Positions 16,196 through 24,455 of a stretch of 64,000 nt of DNA are shown here, piece by piece; position 1 is the first letter of the stretch, and each line of letters begins with the position of its first letter. Below the pieces are notes generated by a model. The model did not search any database, had not been told where the DNA came from, and saw only the letters and a program-made list of their open reading frames with translations. Source of the DNA: Dehalococcoidia bacterium (lineage in GTDB: Bacteria > Chloroflexota > Dehalococcoidia > GIF9 > UBA5629). The DNA lies in contig JBAZEK010000001.1 in the NCBI GenBank assembly GCA_041653995.1, forward strand, positions 930,001 to 994,000, in the 5' to 3' direction. A program made the translations under genes and the position numbers.

Positions 16196-17203
16196 ATGAA
16201 AATGAACGTTGGGATGGTCGGCTGCGGCGACATCGCCGGCTACACGGCCTTCTTTATGCGCCTCAACCGCGGGATAAAAATAGTCTGCTGCGATATATCC
16301 CCCGGGCGCGCCGCCGCCTTCGCGCGGCGTCACGGCATTAAACAGGTCTTCACCGATTACGCCGCCATGCTGTCCCAGGCCAGTCTGGACGCCGTCTACC
16401 TGGCCGTCCCGCACAACCTGCATTTCGAGACGATCAAACGGGCTATAGAAGCCGGCAGGCACGTGCTGGTGGAGAAGCCGCTCACGCGCACATACGCCGA
16501 GGGCGTCGAGATCGTTAAAATTGCGCAGAAGGCCGGCCTCAAGCTGGCCGTCAACTACCAGTACCGCTACGACGCCGGCATATATCGTCTGGCGGGCGCC
16601 GCGCAGAGCGGACAGCTGGGCGAGATACGCTACGCGCGCATCAATATCCCCTGGCACCGTGACAGCAAATATTTCGAAAATTCGCCCTGGCACAAGAGCA
16701 TCGCGCAGGCGGGCGGCGGCACGCTCATCACGCAGGGCAGCCACTTCCTGGATGCCGCCCTGTGGGCCTGCGGGAGCCGTCCCGTATCCGCGGTTGGCAC
16801 GACCGCACAGCGCGTCTTTAAGGACGTGGAGGTGGAGGACCTGGCCATGGGCGTGATCGAGCTGGGTAGCGGCGCCCTGATCGAGATATGCAGCTCGATG
16901 GCGGCGGCGAAGGAGGGGGCGGTATCCGTCGAGCTCTACGGCTCGAAGGCCACCGCGGTCTATACGGACCGTCCCTGGCCGCGCGTGCGTTTCAGCGGCG
17001 GCAGTGTAAAGACGAGTAACGTGCCCGTCTTCGGATTTCACGCGCTGCAGCGCAGTATCGAGGGCTTCAGGCGCTGGGTGGACGGCGGGGCGCCCCACCT
17101 GGCGGCGGGCGGCGCATCGCTGCCGGTGCTGGCAGCGGTGGAGGCCATTTACCGCTCGGCGCAGAGCGGTAAACGTGAGAAAGTGGAAAGCACATTTGAA
17201 TAA
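16196..17203 (+). CDS. Gfo/Idh/MocA family oxidoreductase
   Basis: A 335-residue NAD(P)-dependent dehydrogenase. The Rossmann loop is VGMVGCGDIAG at the N-terminus, EKPLTRT is the family's conserved EKP motif, and the C-terminal alpha/beta domain includes GGGTLITQGSHFLDAALW with the catalytic-region histidine. The frame opens earlier at 16157, but ATG at 16196 has AGGGGCG in front and places the Rossmann strand right at the N-terminus. It overlaps nothing and follows ThuA by 17 bases. ThuA and Gfo/Idh genes commonly pair in sugar or inositol breakdown. Confidence 0.9.
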   Translation: MKMNVGMVGCGDIAGYTAFFMRLNRGIKIVCCDISPGRAAAFARRHGIKQVFTDYAAMLSQASLDAVYLAVPHNLHFETIKRAIEAGRHVLVEKPLTRTYAEGVEIVKIAQKAGLKLAVNYQYRYDAGIYRLAGAAQSGQLGEIRYARINIPWHRDSKYFENSPWHKSIAQAGGGTLITQGSHFLDAALWACGSRPVSAVGTTAQRVFKDVEVEDLAMGVIELGSGALIEICSSMAAAKEGAVSVELYGSKATAVYTDRPWPRVRFSGGSVKTSNVPVFGFHALQRSIEGFRRWVDGGAPHLAAGGASLPVLAAVEAIYRSAQSGKREKVESTFE

Positions 17204-17224
17204 TAGATAACGAAGGAGCGGAAG

Positions 17225-18667
17225 ATGCAAAGCAGGAGCGAGAAACTTAGCTGGTGGACCAAAATCGGCTACGGGCTGGGCGACATTTACGGCGGAGGCT
17301 CGGTGGTGATGCTCAGCTTTTACTATCTGATCTTCCTGACCGACGTGGTGCAGATCGCGCCGGTGCTGGCGGGCACGGCCATACTGGTCAGCAAGATCTA
17401 CGACAGCATCACCGACCCCTTCGAGGGGCTGATCGCCGACCGCACGCGCACCAAAATGGGACGGCGGCGTCCCTACCTGCTGGCGGGCATACCTCTGATC
17501 ATACTGTCGTTCTTCGCGCTCTTCTTCCCCTTCAGCATGGATAACGAGATGACGCGCTTCGCCTGCGCGCTGGCCGCCTACCTGTTTTACTCCACGGTGG
17601 TCAGCATCGTGATGCTCAACTACAACGCGCTGCACGCCGAGATCACGCTGGACTACCATGAACGGTCCTCGCTCAGCTCCTGGCGCATCTTCTTCTCCAC
17701 CATCGCCTCCATCGTGGCGGCGCTGGTGCCTCTGGAGATCGTGGCGGCCTTCCCCGACGTGCATACCGGCTACATCGTGATGGGCATGGCCATGGGCACC
17801 TTCTTCGCGCTGCCCTTCATCGCCACCATCGCGGCCGTCAAGGAGCGTCCCGAGTTCCAGAAAAAGCCCGCGCCCTTCAGCTGGCGCAGGGCCTTCATCG
17901 ACCCCTTCAAGAACCGCACCTTCCTCTACACGCTGGGCATGTACCTCTTCGCCGTGGTGGCCATGGACATCGTGGCCACCATCGTGGTCTATTTTGTCAA
18001 ATACTTCCTGCAGCGCAGCGGCGAGGTCACCTTCGTCACCGGCACGCTGCTGGTGGCGCAGGTCGTGTCACTGCCGCTCTTCCTGTGGATCAGCAAGCGC
18101 ACGAGCAAGAGCCGCTCCTATATCGCCGGACTGGTAATCTGGGTGGCGGCCATGCTCTTCAGCTTCCTGCTGGGTCCCGCCAACGCCGATTACTGGGTCT
18201 ACGTCTTCGCGTCCGTGGTCGGCCTGGGCACGGGCGGCATCATGGTGATGATCTACGCCATCTTCCCCGACATACCCGATGTGGACGAGCTGGCCAGCGG
18301 CGAGCGCCGCGAGGCCATCTACTCCGCGCTGGTCACCTTCGCCCGCAAGTTCTGCTCGGCGCTGGGCATTTTCGCCGTCGCGCTGGTTATCGGGTGGGCC
18401 GGCTACACGGCGCCGCTGCAGCAGACCATCGACGGCGCGACCAAACTGATCGAGCAGCCGCAGAGCGAGGCCTTCCTGCTGGTGCTGCGGATGGTCTTCG
18501 TCTTCCTGCCCATCGTGCTGCTGGGATTCGCGCTGTTCTTCGCCCTGCGCTTCCCACTCACGCCCGAGCTGCACCGGCGGCTGAATAACCTGCTGCTCAA
18601 AATGCGCCTGAAGGAGCCGGTGGATGAGAACGAGAAACGCGAGCTTGCTAAAGTTTTGCTGGGATAA
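17225..18667 (+). CDS. MFS transporter, glycoside-pentoside-hexuronide (GPH) cation symporter family
   Basis: A 480-residue membrane protein with about twelve membrane helices. The GPH signature is seen in the first cytoplasmic loop (SKIYDSITDPFEGLIADRT followed by KMGRRRPYLLAG). Members import glucuronides, xylosides or other glycosides with H+ or Na+. It has an AAGGAGCGGA site, lies 21 bases after the Gfo/Idh gene and only 3 bases before the next gene, so it probably brings in the substrate of the island. Confidence 0.9.
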   Translation: MQSRSEKLSWWTKIGYGLGDIYGGGSVVMLSFYYLIFLTDVVQIAPVLAGTAILVSKIYDSITDPFEGLIADRTRTKMGRRRPYLLAGIPLIILSFFALFFPFSMDNEMTRFACALAAYLFYSTVVSIVMLNYNALHAEITLDYHERSSLSSWRIFFSTIASIVAALVPLEIVAAFPDVHTGYIVMGMAMGTFFALPFIATIAAVKERPEFQKKPAPFSWRRAFIDPFKNRTFLYTLGMYLFAVVAMDIVATIVVYFVKYFLQRSGEVTFVTGTLLVAQVVSLPLFLWISKRTSKSRSYIAGLVIWVAAMLFSFLLGPANADYWVYVFASVVGLGTGGIMVMIYAIFPDIPDVDELASGERREAIYSALVTFARKFCSALGIFAVALVIGWAGYTAPLQQTIDGATKLIEQPQSEAFLLVLRMVFVFLPIVLLGFALFFALRFPLTPELHRRLNNLLLKMRLKEPVDENEKRELAKVLLG

Positions 18668-18670
18668 CCC

Positions 18671-20752
18671 ATGACCGTGCACGCGCAGCCCGATTACCGA
18701 ATAAAGGCGACGACGCCCGCGCCGGCCGGCTACCCCGCTGAGCCTTCGCCCGACGCCTTCTCGGAGCGTCCCTTCCTGCCCGATTACGGCTCGCGCCGCA
18801 AGACATTTTTAGATCACATCCTGCGCAATCCCGCGCCTGAGAATACCAAGGCCGGCTGGTACGAGCTGGCCCGTCTGGCGGCGGGTGGAAAGCCGCACGA
18901 GGGAGTGCTGCTGGCCTCGCTGGACTTCATCGACGCGCGCAGGGACTGCGCCGATTTCGCTCTGCACGGCATACTGCGCCTGCTTTATCAGTTCACGCCC
19001 TACGGCGGAGGGCAGGGCATGCGCATCGGACAGCCGCTGCCCACGTCCCTGGTTTCCCGCATGAGGAAGACCGTGCTGGACTTCAAGTACTTCCCCGACG
19101 AGCCGGGCGTCGACTCGCTCTGCACCTGGACCGAGAACCACTACATACTTTTCACCTCGGCGGCCTACCTGTCCGGGCAGATGTTCCCCAGGGAGGTCTT
19201 CAGCAACTCCGGGCAAACGGGCAGGCAGAAGGTGGAGCTTAACCGTCCGCGCATACTGCGCTGGCTGGAGCTGCGTTTCCGCAGCGGCTTCAGCGAGTGG
19301 CTCTCGCACGTTTATTACGATGAGGACCTGGCCGCGCTGCTGGCACTCTACGATTTCGCCGCCGACGGGGAGATACGAGACAGGGCGGAGATGGCTCTGG
19401 ACCTGCTGCTGCTGGACATGGCGCTCAATTCCTTTAAGGGCGTCTTCGGTTCCACGCACGGCCGCGCCTACGAGAATACTAAGAAGTGGGCCTCCAACGA
19501 GGGGACGTCCGATACATCGAAGCTGCTCTTCGGAGCGGGCATTTTCTCCGGCTTCGACAACATGAGCGCAGTCGCCTTCGCGCTGAGCAATTACCGAGTC
19601 CCGCCTGCCGTTGAAGCCGTCGCCCATTACACGGGGACCCTGGAGAACCGCCAGCGCATAGGCATACGTCTGGCCGAGATGGAGAAGTGGGGCATACGTC
19701 CCGACAACTTCGAGGACGGCATGCAATATCTGACGCTGGAGGCCTACCTGCATCCGCGCACCATCGCCAACACGCTGCGCATGTTCGACATCTGCAACTG
19801 GTGGGAGAACTCCTTCCTCAGCGACTTCAAGCCCTACCGCGGGCTGCTGAAGGCGCTGGGTAAAATCGGCGGACTTCCCCTGCTGGCGCATTATCTGGAG
19901 AGGGACGTCTGCCGCAACACGCGCGAAGAGGTCAATATTTACACTTATAGGACGCCCGACTACATGCTCTCCACGGCGCAGGACTACCGCAAGGGCTACG
20001 GGGGCGACCAGCAGAGCATCTGGCAGGCCACGCTGGGAGCGGACGCCGTCTGCTTCACCACGCACCCGGCCAAAATAGAGGGGGTCACGCCCAACTACTG
20101 GACAGGCTCCGGCCTGCTGCCGCGCGCGGCGCAGTACAGGAATGTAGCGATAGTGGTGTACAAAATCGAGAGGATACCTGCTCTGTATATGCCCATACGT
20201 CATTTTTATACGCACGCATGGCTTCCCAGGGATAAATTCGACGAGATGGTGGAGAAAGCAGGCTGGGTCTTCGCGCGCAAAGGGGCCGGCTACCTGGCCT
20301 TACGCTCACAGAACCCATATTTCTGGAGGGAGAAAGCGCAGCAGGGCAAGCCGGCGGGGAAGAATCTCTCGGCGCGCGACGCACTGATGTATCCCAGGCC
20401 GGAGGACGAAGGACGCGAGATACTGGCCGACGGTGCGCGCAATATCTGGGTCTGCCAGCTCGGCCGCGAGGCTGACGATGGGCCCTTCTCAGCTTTCATC
20501 GATAAAATCTCGGCGGCGGAGCTCGTTTTCAAAGGATTGGACGTCCGCTTTCGTTCCCCCGGCAACGGACTTATCAGCTTCGGCTGGGAGGGTCCGCTCA
20601 CTGTGGACGGTGTCGAGATCGCTCTTAAAGGCTACCGCCGCTACGACAATCCATTCTTGCAGGCGGATTTCAACTCAGACGAAATATGCATAACTTCAGG
20701 TGATCACAAGCTTGTTCACAACTGGAAGACCAGTGAGCGATCAGATCAATAG
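18671..20752 (+). CDS. Large protein of unknown function, candidate carbohydrate-active enzyme
   Basis: A 693-residue protein without signal peptide or membrane helix. I do not recognise it. The first 450 residues look helical, with WTENHYILFTSAAYLSGQM at about 158-176 and YYDEDLAALLALYDFA, repeating helix-turn patterns of the kind seen in (alpha/alpha)6 toroid lyases and hydrolases; the last 200 residues appear beta-rich (ISFGWEGPLTVDGVEIALKGY). It is the last gene of the ThuA-Gfo/Idh-GPH operon, opposite KDG kinase and KDPG aldolase. A cytoplasmic enzyme releasing or opening an imported uronate-containing glycan is a reasonable inference, but not shown by a known motif. Confidence 0.65.
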   Translation: MTVHAQPDYRIKATTPAPAGYPAEPSPDAFSERPFLPDYGSRRKTFLDHILRNPAPENTKAGWYELARLAAGGKPHEGVLLASLDFIDARRDCADFALHGILRLLYQFTPYGGGQGMRIGQPLPTSLVSRMRKTVLDFKYFPDEPGVDSLCTWTENHYILFTSAAYLSGQMFPREVFSNSGQTGRQKVELNRPRILRWLELRFRSGFSEWLSHVYYDEDLAALLALYDFAADGEIRDRAEMALDLLLLDMALNSFKGVFGSTHGRAYENTKKWASNEGTSDTSKLLFGAGIFSGFDNMSAVAFALSNYRVPPAVEAVAHYTGTLENRQRIGIRLAEMEKWGIRPDNFEDGMQYLTLEAYLHPRTIANTLRMFDICNWWENSFLSDFKPYRGLLKALGKIGGLPLLAHYLERDVCRNTREEVNIYTYRTPDYMLSTAQDYRKGYGGDQQSIWQATLGADAVCFTTHPAKIEGVTPNYWTGSGLLPRAAQYRNVAIVVYKIERIPALYMPIRHFYTHAWLPRDKFDEMVEKAGWVFARKGAGYLALRSQNPYFWREKAQQGKPAGKNLSARDALMYPRPEDEGREILADGARNIWVCQLGREADDGPFSAFIDKISAAELVFKGLDVRFRSPGNGLISFGWEGPLTVDGVEIALKGYRRYDNPFLQADFNSDEICITSGDHKLVHNWKTSERSDQ

Positions 20753-20796
20753 ACGGACTATGGCTAATAGCGGTATCCAGTTCAGTACCAGCTGGT

Positions 20797-21447
20797 CTAA
20801 AGAGTAGGTAGATTTAACTGTGTATACGGTTCCTGTTTTGCATAACTGCTTAGATCAGCTATTTTGAGATAATCATCTTTATTTATCCAGTAACACCATA
20901 CGCCCGGTATTCTTAGAGCTTTCTTGTTATGTTTTCCACCGTCGAAGCCGACAATCTCTATCTTGCACTTCGTCCCGGGTCTGTTTTGAACGAATTCAAT
21001 TGCTGGAACCAGATCGGTATCGAGAGAAGCCATAACGCCAACATCATGAGCATGATCGATAGCCAGACCAATGAAATCAACAGCGATAGCGACATCTATA
21101 CCTTTCTGCTGTGCCCTGGTATCCGGCCAATCCGACAAATATCTGAGCGGACGTGAAATCACGATTGCGCCCTCGTTTCTCCAGATATTAGTTTGCCTGG
21201 TATATGCTGAATGTGTCTTAGGTTCTTTGGACCCATCCGGAATGCCGGTATAAATCCGGACTTCTTTTAACTGCCGTGTAATGCCTTGAGGGCTACGCGA
21301 AGCAATCAGGTTTGCTAATTCAAAAGGCTTTATTTGTCCATAACAGCTGCTGTCTTCAGTGGAGAAGAAAGCCCGCCGGGTTGAGTTATAGACGTTTTGA
21401 GCATCTATGAATAAAGTGAACGTTTCAACTGCCGGCAGTTCACTCAT
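20797..21447 (-). CDS. NYN-domain (LabA/PIN-like) putative ribonuclease
   Basis: A protein of 216 residues from the ATG at 21447. Acidic residues of the NYN/PIN nuclease site are visible: TLFIDAQNVYN at the start, GIDVAIAVDFIGLA in the middle and MASLDTDLVPAIEFV after it. Such LabA-like proteins are thought to cleave RNA. The frame extends to a GTG at 21471, but that codon lies inside a hairpin, so the ATG is preferred. A terminator-like stem and U-tract end one base before this ATG, and there is no normal ribosome binding site, which points to control by leader RNA. It is otherwise isolated. Confidence 0.85.
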   Translation of the reverse strand: MSELPAVETFTLFIDAQNVYNSTRRAFFSTEDSSCYGQIKPFELANLIASRSPQGITRQLKEVRIYTGIPDGSKEPKTHSAYTRQTNIWRNEGAIVISRPLRYLSDWPDTRAQQKGIDVAIAVDFIGLAIDHAHDVGVMASLDTDLVPAIEFVQNRPGTKCKIEIVGFDGGKHNKKALRIPGVWCYWINKDDYLKIADLSSYAKQEPYTQLNLPTL

Positions 21448-21488
21448 AAAAAACAAACCCCGCCAATTCACTTGCGTGAAGGGCGGGG
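21448..21488 (-). terminator. Intrinsic terminator-like hairpin directly before the NYN gene start
   Basis: On the minus strand, CCCCGCC (21488-21482) pairs with GGCGGGG (21464-21458), and an inner TTCAC/GTGAA stem closes a 4-base loop, followed at once by TTTGTTTTTT (21457-21448). This is a textbook intrinsic terminator for minus-strand transcription. It lies between the end of ubiE and the ATG at 21447, so it may end the menA-ubiE transcript, act as an attenuator for the NYN gene, or both. Confidence 0.65.
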
Positions 21489-21502
21489 AAGATTAGAATC
21501 AC

Positions 21503-21530
21503 ATTAGCACACATAATGTACATCTGTCAA
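21503..21530 (-). promoter_or_regulatory. Promoter for the NYN gene, upstream of the leader hairpin
   Basis: Minus strand TTGACA (21530-21525), 16-base spacer, GCTAAT (21508-21503) with a TG extension. Transcription would start near 21496 and meet the terminator hairpin within about ten bases. Confidence 0.45.
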
Positions 21531-21639
21531 CAAATATTTATTACATATACGAATGTCTAAGTATAGCAGGGATGTCAATATGCTGGTTATTCCGGCATGA
21601 CTAGTGTGATAACGTCTTTGAGACTTACTTACTGTCAGC

Positions 21640-22368
21640 CTATTTCGTGGCTGTATAGATGGCTGCGGCGCCAAAGAATAGCCTCTTTGCTGTGGCCTGT
21701 TTGAAACCCTCCTTCACCAGATATTCCTGCATTTCCTCGGCGGAGTAGAAATGCTCTGCCGATTCCGCCAGGTATTTGTAGGCCTCCCTGTTTCCCGAGA
21801 TCAGGTATCCGGCGGGGAAGACCCATAGCTTCAGATAAAGATGGTCGAGGAACCGTATGAATCGCGATTTTGGTTGGCTGCTTTCGACTATCACGAACCT
21901 GCCGTCCGGTCTGAGCACCCTAAGTATTTCATTCAAATAGTCTTCCGTCATGGGGTTGTTGTAGGTGAGGTTGCGGAACGCGAACGAGATCGTGATGCAA
22001 TCGAAGTGGCCGTCCGGGAAGGGAAGATGTGCCACATCGGCGTTGACGAAGCGTATGTTTCCCACCCCGGCAGCGGAGGCCTTGGCGGCTGCTATTTCCA
22101 GCATGGGCTGGCTGTAGTCGGCGCCCGTGATTTCAGGCGTATATGGAGCAAGCCGGGCCATGGTTATGGCCAGGTCCCCCGTGCCGCAGCAGATATCCAG
22201 TATGTGTCCCGGGTTATCCTTTAAACAGATGAGAGCCGCCTGCCTGCGCCAGCCGCTGTCCATCCCTAGCGTGATGACATGGTTTATCAGGTCGTACCTG
22301 TCGGGAATCCTGGTGAAGATATGGTAGAGGGGACGTCCCGAGGTTTTCTTGATCGAGTTCGCTGCCAT
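21640..22368 (-). CDS. ubiE: Demethylmenaquinone methyltransferase
   Basis: A 242-residue SAM-dependent methyltransferase of the UbiE/MenG family, which adds the final methyl group to menaquinone at the membrane. Motif I is ILDICCGTGDLAITMA (about 56-71), with GADYSQPMLEIA and the family-specific ISFAFRNLTYNNP and FYSAEEM segments. It starts 6 bases after menA stops, so the two form one operon. Menaquinone is the probable acceptor for the EtfBA-linked oxidoreductase at 40.3 kb. Confidence 0.93.
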   Translation of the reverse strand: MAANSIKKTSGRPLYHIFTRIPDRYDLINHVITLGMDSGWRRQAALICLKDNPGHILDICCGTGDLAITMARLAPYTPEITGADYSQPMLEIAAAKASAAGVGNIRFVNADVAHLPFPDGHFDCITISFAFRNLTYNNPMTEDYLNEILRVLRPDGRFVIVESSQPKSRFIRFLDHLYLKLWVFPAGYLISGNREAYKYLAESAEHFYSAEEMQEYLVKEGFKQATAKRLFFGAAAIYTATK

Positions 22369-22374
22369 ATCGAT

Positions 22375-23271
22375 TTACATCTTGAATACGCCGGACAATA
22401 TATAGCCGGCGGCTATCAGCAGTTGTGTCAGCATAACGACCATCACGTTATTGGCCAGCGCGGGTACGAGGATCGCTCTGTCGTCGTAATGGAATGAGCC
22501 GCGTATCGCCTTGACGGCGATCGGCAGCGTCAGCAGTGCCAGCAGTGTGAAAACGGGCATGGCCTTGAATATGACCGCCCCGATGATCCAGACGTAGACC
22601 ATCAGTGTGAATACGGTATAAACGATGGCCGCGCCACGTCCGCCCAGCGTTATGGGCAGTGTCTTTCTGTGCGCCACCTTGTCCGCTTCGATATCGGGGA
22701 ACTCGTTGATCAGCAGCAGGTTATGCACCAGGAAGCCCGACGGCATGGCGGCGATAACGGCGTGACAGGTGTACATGCCCGTTTGAGAGAAGTACATGCC
22801 CAGCACCGGCAGGAATCCCAGTCCCAGGAAGGGCGACCATTCAGGCCAGTAGCATTTCTGAATCAGCGGGCTGTACAGCACGACGCAGGCCGCCGCCACG
22901 ATGATGAGGGGCAGCAGCAGCCAGCCTTTGGTGAGTATGAAATAAAGGCCTATGAGTGCTGCCAGCGCCAGTGTGATAATGCCTATCCACAGCACCTCGC
23001 GCTGTGTCACAAGTCCTTCTTTGATCATGCCGCTGCCGCCGCTGAAAGGCGTCCTGTCGGTGACCTTATCGATGCCGCTCCTGTAGTCGAAGTAATCGTT
23101 CAGCGTATTCACGCTGATGTGCGTCAGTATCAGGCCGAAAGTGGCCAGCAGGGCGTCGCCGAGATTGAAGAATCCGTCGTACCAGGCAATGCAGACGCCC
23201 GTTATGCCCAGTACTATCGAGAGGATCAGGAATTGGGGCCTGGTTTCTAGAAAATACAGCTTCGCTTTCAT
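22375..23271 (-). CDS. menA: 1,4-dihydroxy-2-naphthoate polyprenyltransferase (UbiA family)
   Basis: A 298-residue integral membrane prenyltransferase with about eight helices. The first aspartate-rich motif NTLNDYFDYRSGID (about 56-69) and the second NEFPDIEADKVAHRKTLP are present. These bind the prenyl diphosphate through Mg2+. MenA joins the isoprenoid tail to dihydroxynaphthoate. A GGAG site precedes the ATG and a good promoter lies just upstream. It is the first gene of menA-ubiE. Confidence 0.92.
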   Translation of the reverse strand: MKAKLYFLETRPQFLILSIVLGITGVCIAWYDGFFNLGDALLATFGLILTHISVNTLNDYFDYRSGIDKVTDRTPFSGGSGMIKEGLVTQREVLWIGIITLALAALIGLYFILTKGWLLLPLIIVAAACVVLYSPLIQKCYWPEWSPFLGLGFLPVLGMYFSQTGMYTCHAVIAAMPSGFLVHNLLLINEFPDIEADKVAHRKTLPITLGGRGAAIVYTVFTLMVYVWIIGAVIFKAMPVFTLLALLTLPIAVKAIRGSFHYDDRAILVPALANNVMVVMLTQLLIAAGYILSGVFKM

Positions 23272-23294
23272 GTCATCTCCAAAAGATGCTGAGG

Positions 23295-23323
23295 ATTATA
23301 GCAGAAAAGAGATATGCTCTAAA
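23295..23323 (-). promoter_or_regulatory. Promoter of menA-ubiE
   Basis: Minus strand TTTAGA (23323-23318), 17-base spacer ending in TGC, then a perfect TATAAT (23300-23295). The predicted start is near 23288, 17 bases before the ATG, with GGAG between. Confidence 0.5.
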
Positions 23324-23356
23324 GAAGCCTGGATATCAATAGTCCAAACAGGCTAT

Positions 23357-24199
23357 TTAATCCATAGCCATGACCGTTATCTTATTAAGTTGAAAGACGG
23401 GCCTCGAATATACGTCTTCGCTGTTGGCCACGATCTGTAGCGTTGCGCCAGACATGGAACCATCCCTGATTAATCTGTTGGCGTAACCCAAACTCGGGTC
23501 TGAAGACACTCCGACCAGTTTATATCCGTTGACCGAAAAGAACACGCCCGGATTGAACCAAATCTTGATGTTGTTTACCGAGTTTATGCCGTTCACGCAC
23601 GTGTATGGCGCGCGCCGCAGGAAATACCCCGGTTCCAGGTCCGCGCTGGAGCCTTTGATTACATGTTTCGAATAGCAGGTGACCGACCGGTCATACGGGA
23701 ACAGCAGGAAGTAGTAGTCGGAGGGCTGCTCATAGCCGGGTATACCCATCGGATTTATATCCGGCCACTTGAGCATTACCCCGACGCGGTCATCCCTGCT
23801 GCCGCTCAGCATCGTCACGTCCATATCGATCATAAAACTCGTCAGTGAGGTTAAAGCCGGGTTAATTGTATATACCTTGAACTCAGGATATGAGGGCCGG
23901 GTGCACTTCAAGTAATAGCCGCCGTCACCATAGTTACCCGCGCCGAAATCATTGGTGAAAACGGTCCATCCGCTCCCGGGATTCTTGAAGTCATCTTGGA
24001 AAATAATATTGGGATTCGGCTGCGAAGTGGTTATTGCGGGAGTTTCCTGTAAATTATCGGAAGGTACCGAAGGAGTTGCCACGTGAACTGACGGCTCAGG
24101 CGATGATATATTGTCAGAAGGCAGACAAGCTACTGCGCAAAGAATTAATAGCAGGACAAATCCTATACACGTTGATTGAACCAATCTGAAACGATACAT
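23357..24199 (-). CDS. Putative lipoprotein, beta-sandwich domain
   Basis: A 280-residue exported protein. A hydrophobic signal segment (FVLLLILCAVAC) ends at a probable lipidated cysteine, though Ala at -3 is not ideal. After a Ser/Pro/Thr-rich linker, residues about 65-280 look like a concanavalin/LamG-type beta-sandwich: FQDDFKNPGSGW, DRVGVMLKWPD, YFLLFPYDRSV, NNIKIWFNPGVFFSVNGY. Such domains often bind sugars. Its base composition is intermediate, at the margin of the AT-rich block. It is not clearly linked to its neighbours. Confidence 0.7.
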   Translation of the reverse strand: MYRFRLVQSTCIGFVLLLILCAVACLPSDNISSPEPSVHVATPSVPSDNLQETPAITTSQPNPNIIFQDDFKNPGSGWTVFTNDFGAGNYGDGGYYLKCTRPSYPEFKVYTINPALTSLTSFMIDMDVTMLSGSRDDRVGVMLKWPDINPMGIPGYEQPSDYYFLLFPYDRSVTCYSKHVIKGSSADLEPGYFLRRAPYTCVNGINSVNNIKIWFNPGVFFSVNGYKLVGVSSDPSLGYANRLIRDGSMSGATLQIVANSEDVYSRPVFQLNKITVMAMD

Positions 24200-24455
24200 C
24201 GCGACTTCTAAATTCTGAAAATATCCTAATTATACAAGGAATCGACCGGCTAATAATTCAATATCTAGGTTGCTCGGAAAATCTGGAAATAGTGAGGAAA
24301 TACACAAGGTCTTTCAGTTTCCACCACTTAATGAAATTCTACAAATCACCATTCTATTAAGAACATAGTCATATTGAATCTAATTCCCTTTTTATATCTC
24401 TTTCCGTTAAAAATATGGTGGAAAGTATAAAATATGTAATAACTATGTATTTTTA
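24200..24455 (-). other. AT-rich noncoding gap
   Basis: 256 bases between the J-domain gene and the beta-sandwich lipoprotein gene. No ORF, tRNA or strong hairpin is visible. The region is AT-rich like the genes to its right and may hold the 3' end of the island transcript. Confidence 0.4.

Noticed and set aside
16082..17764. 560-codon minus-strand open frame
   Set aside because: Antisense to Gfo/Idh and the GPH symporter genes; no homologous features.
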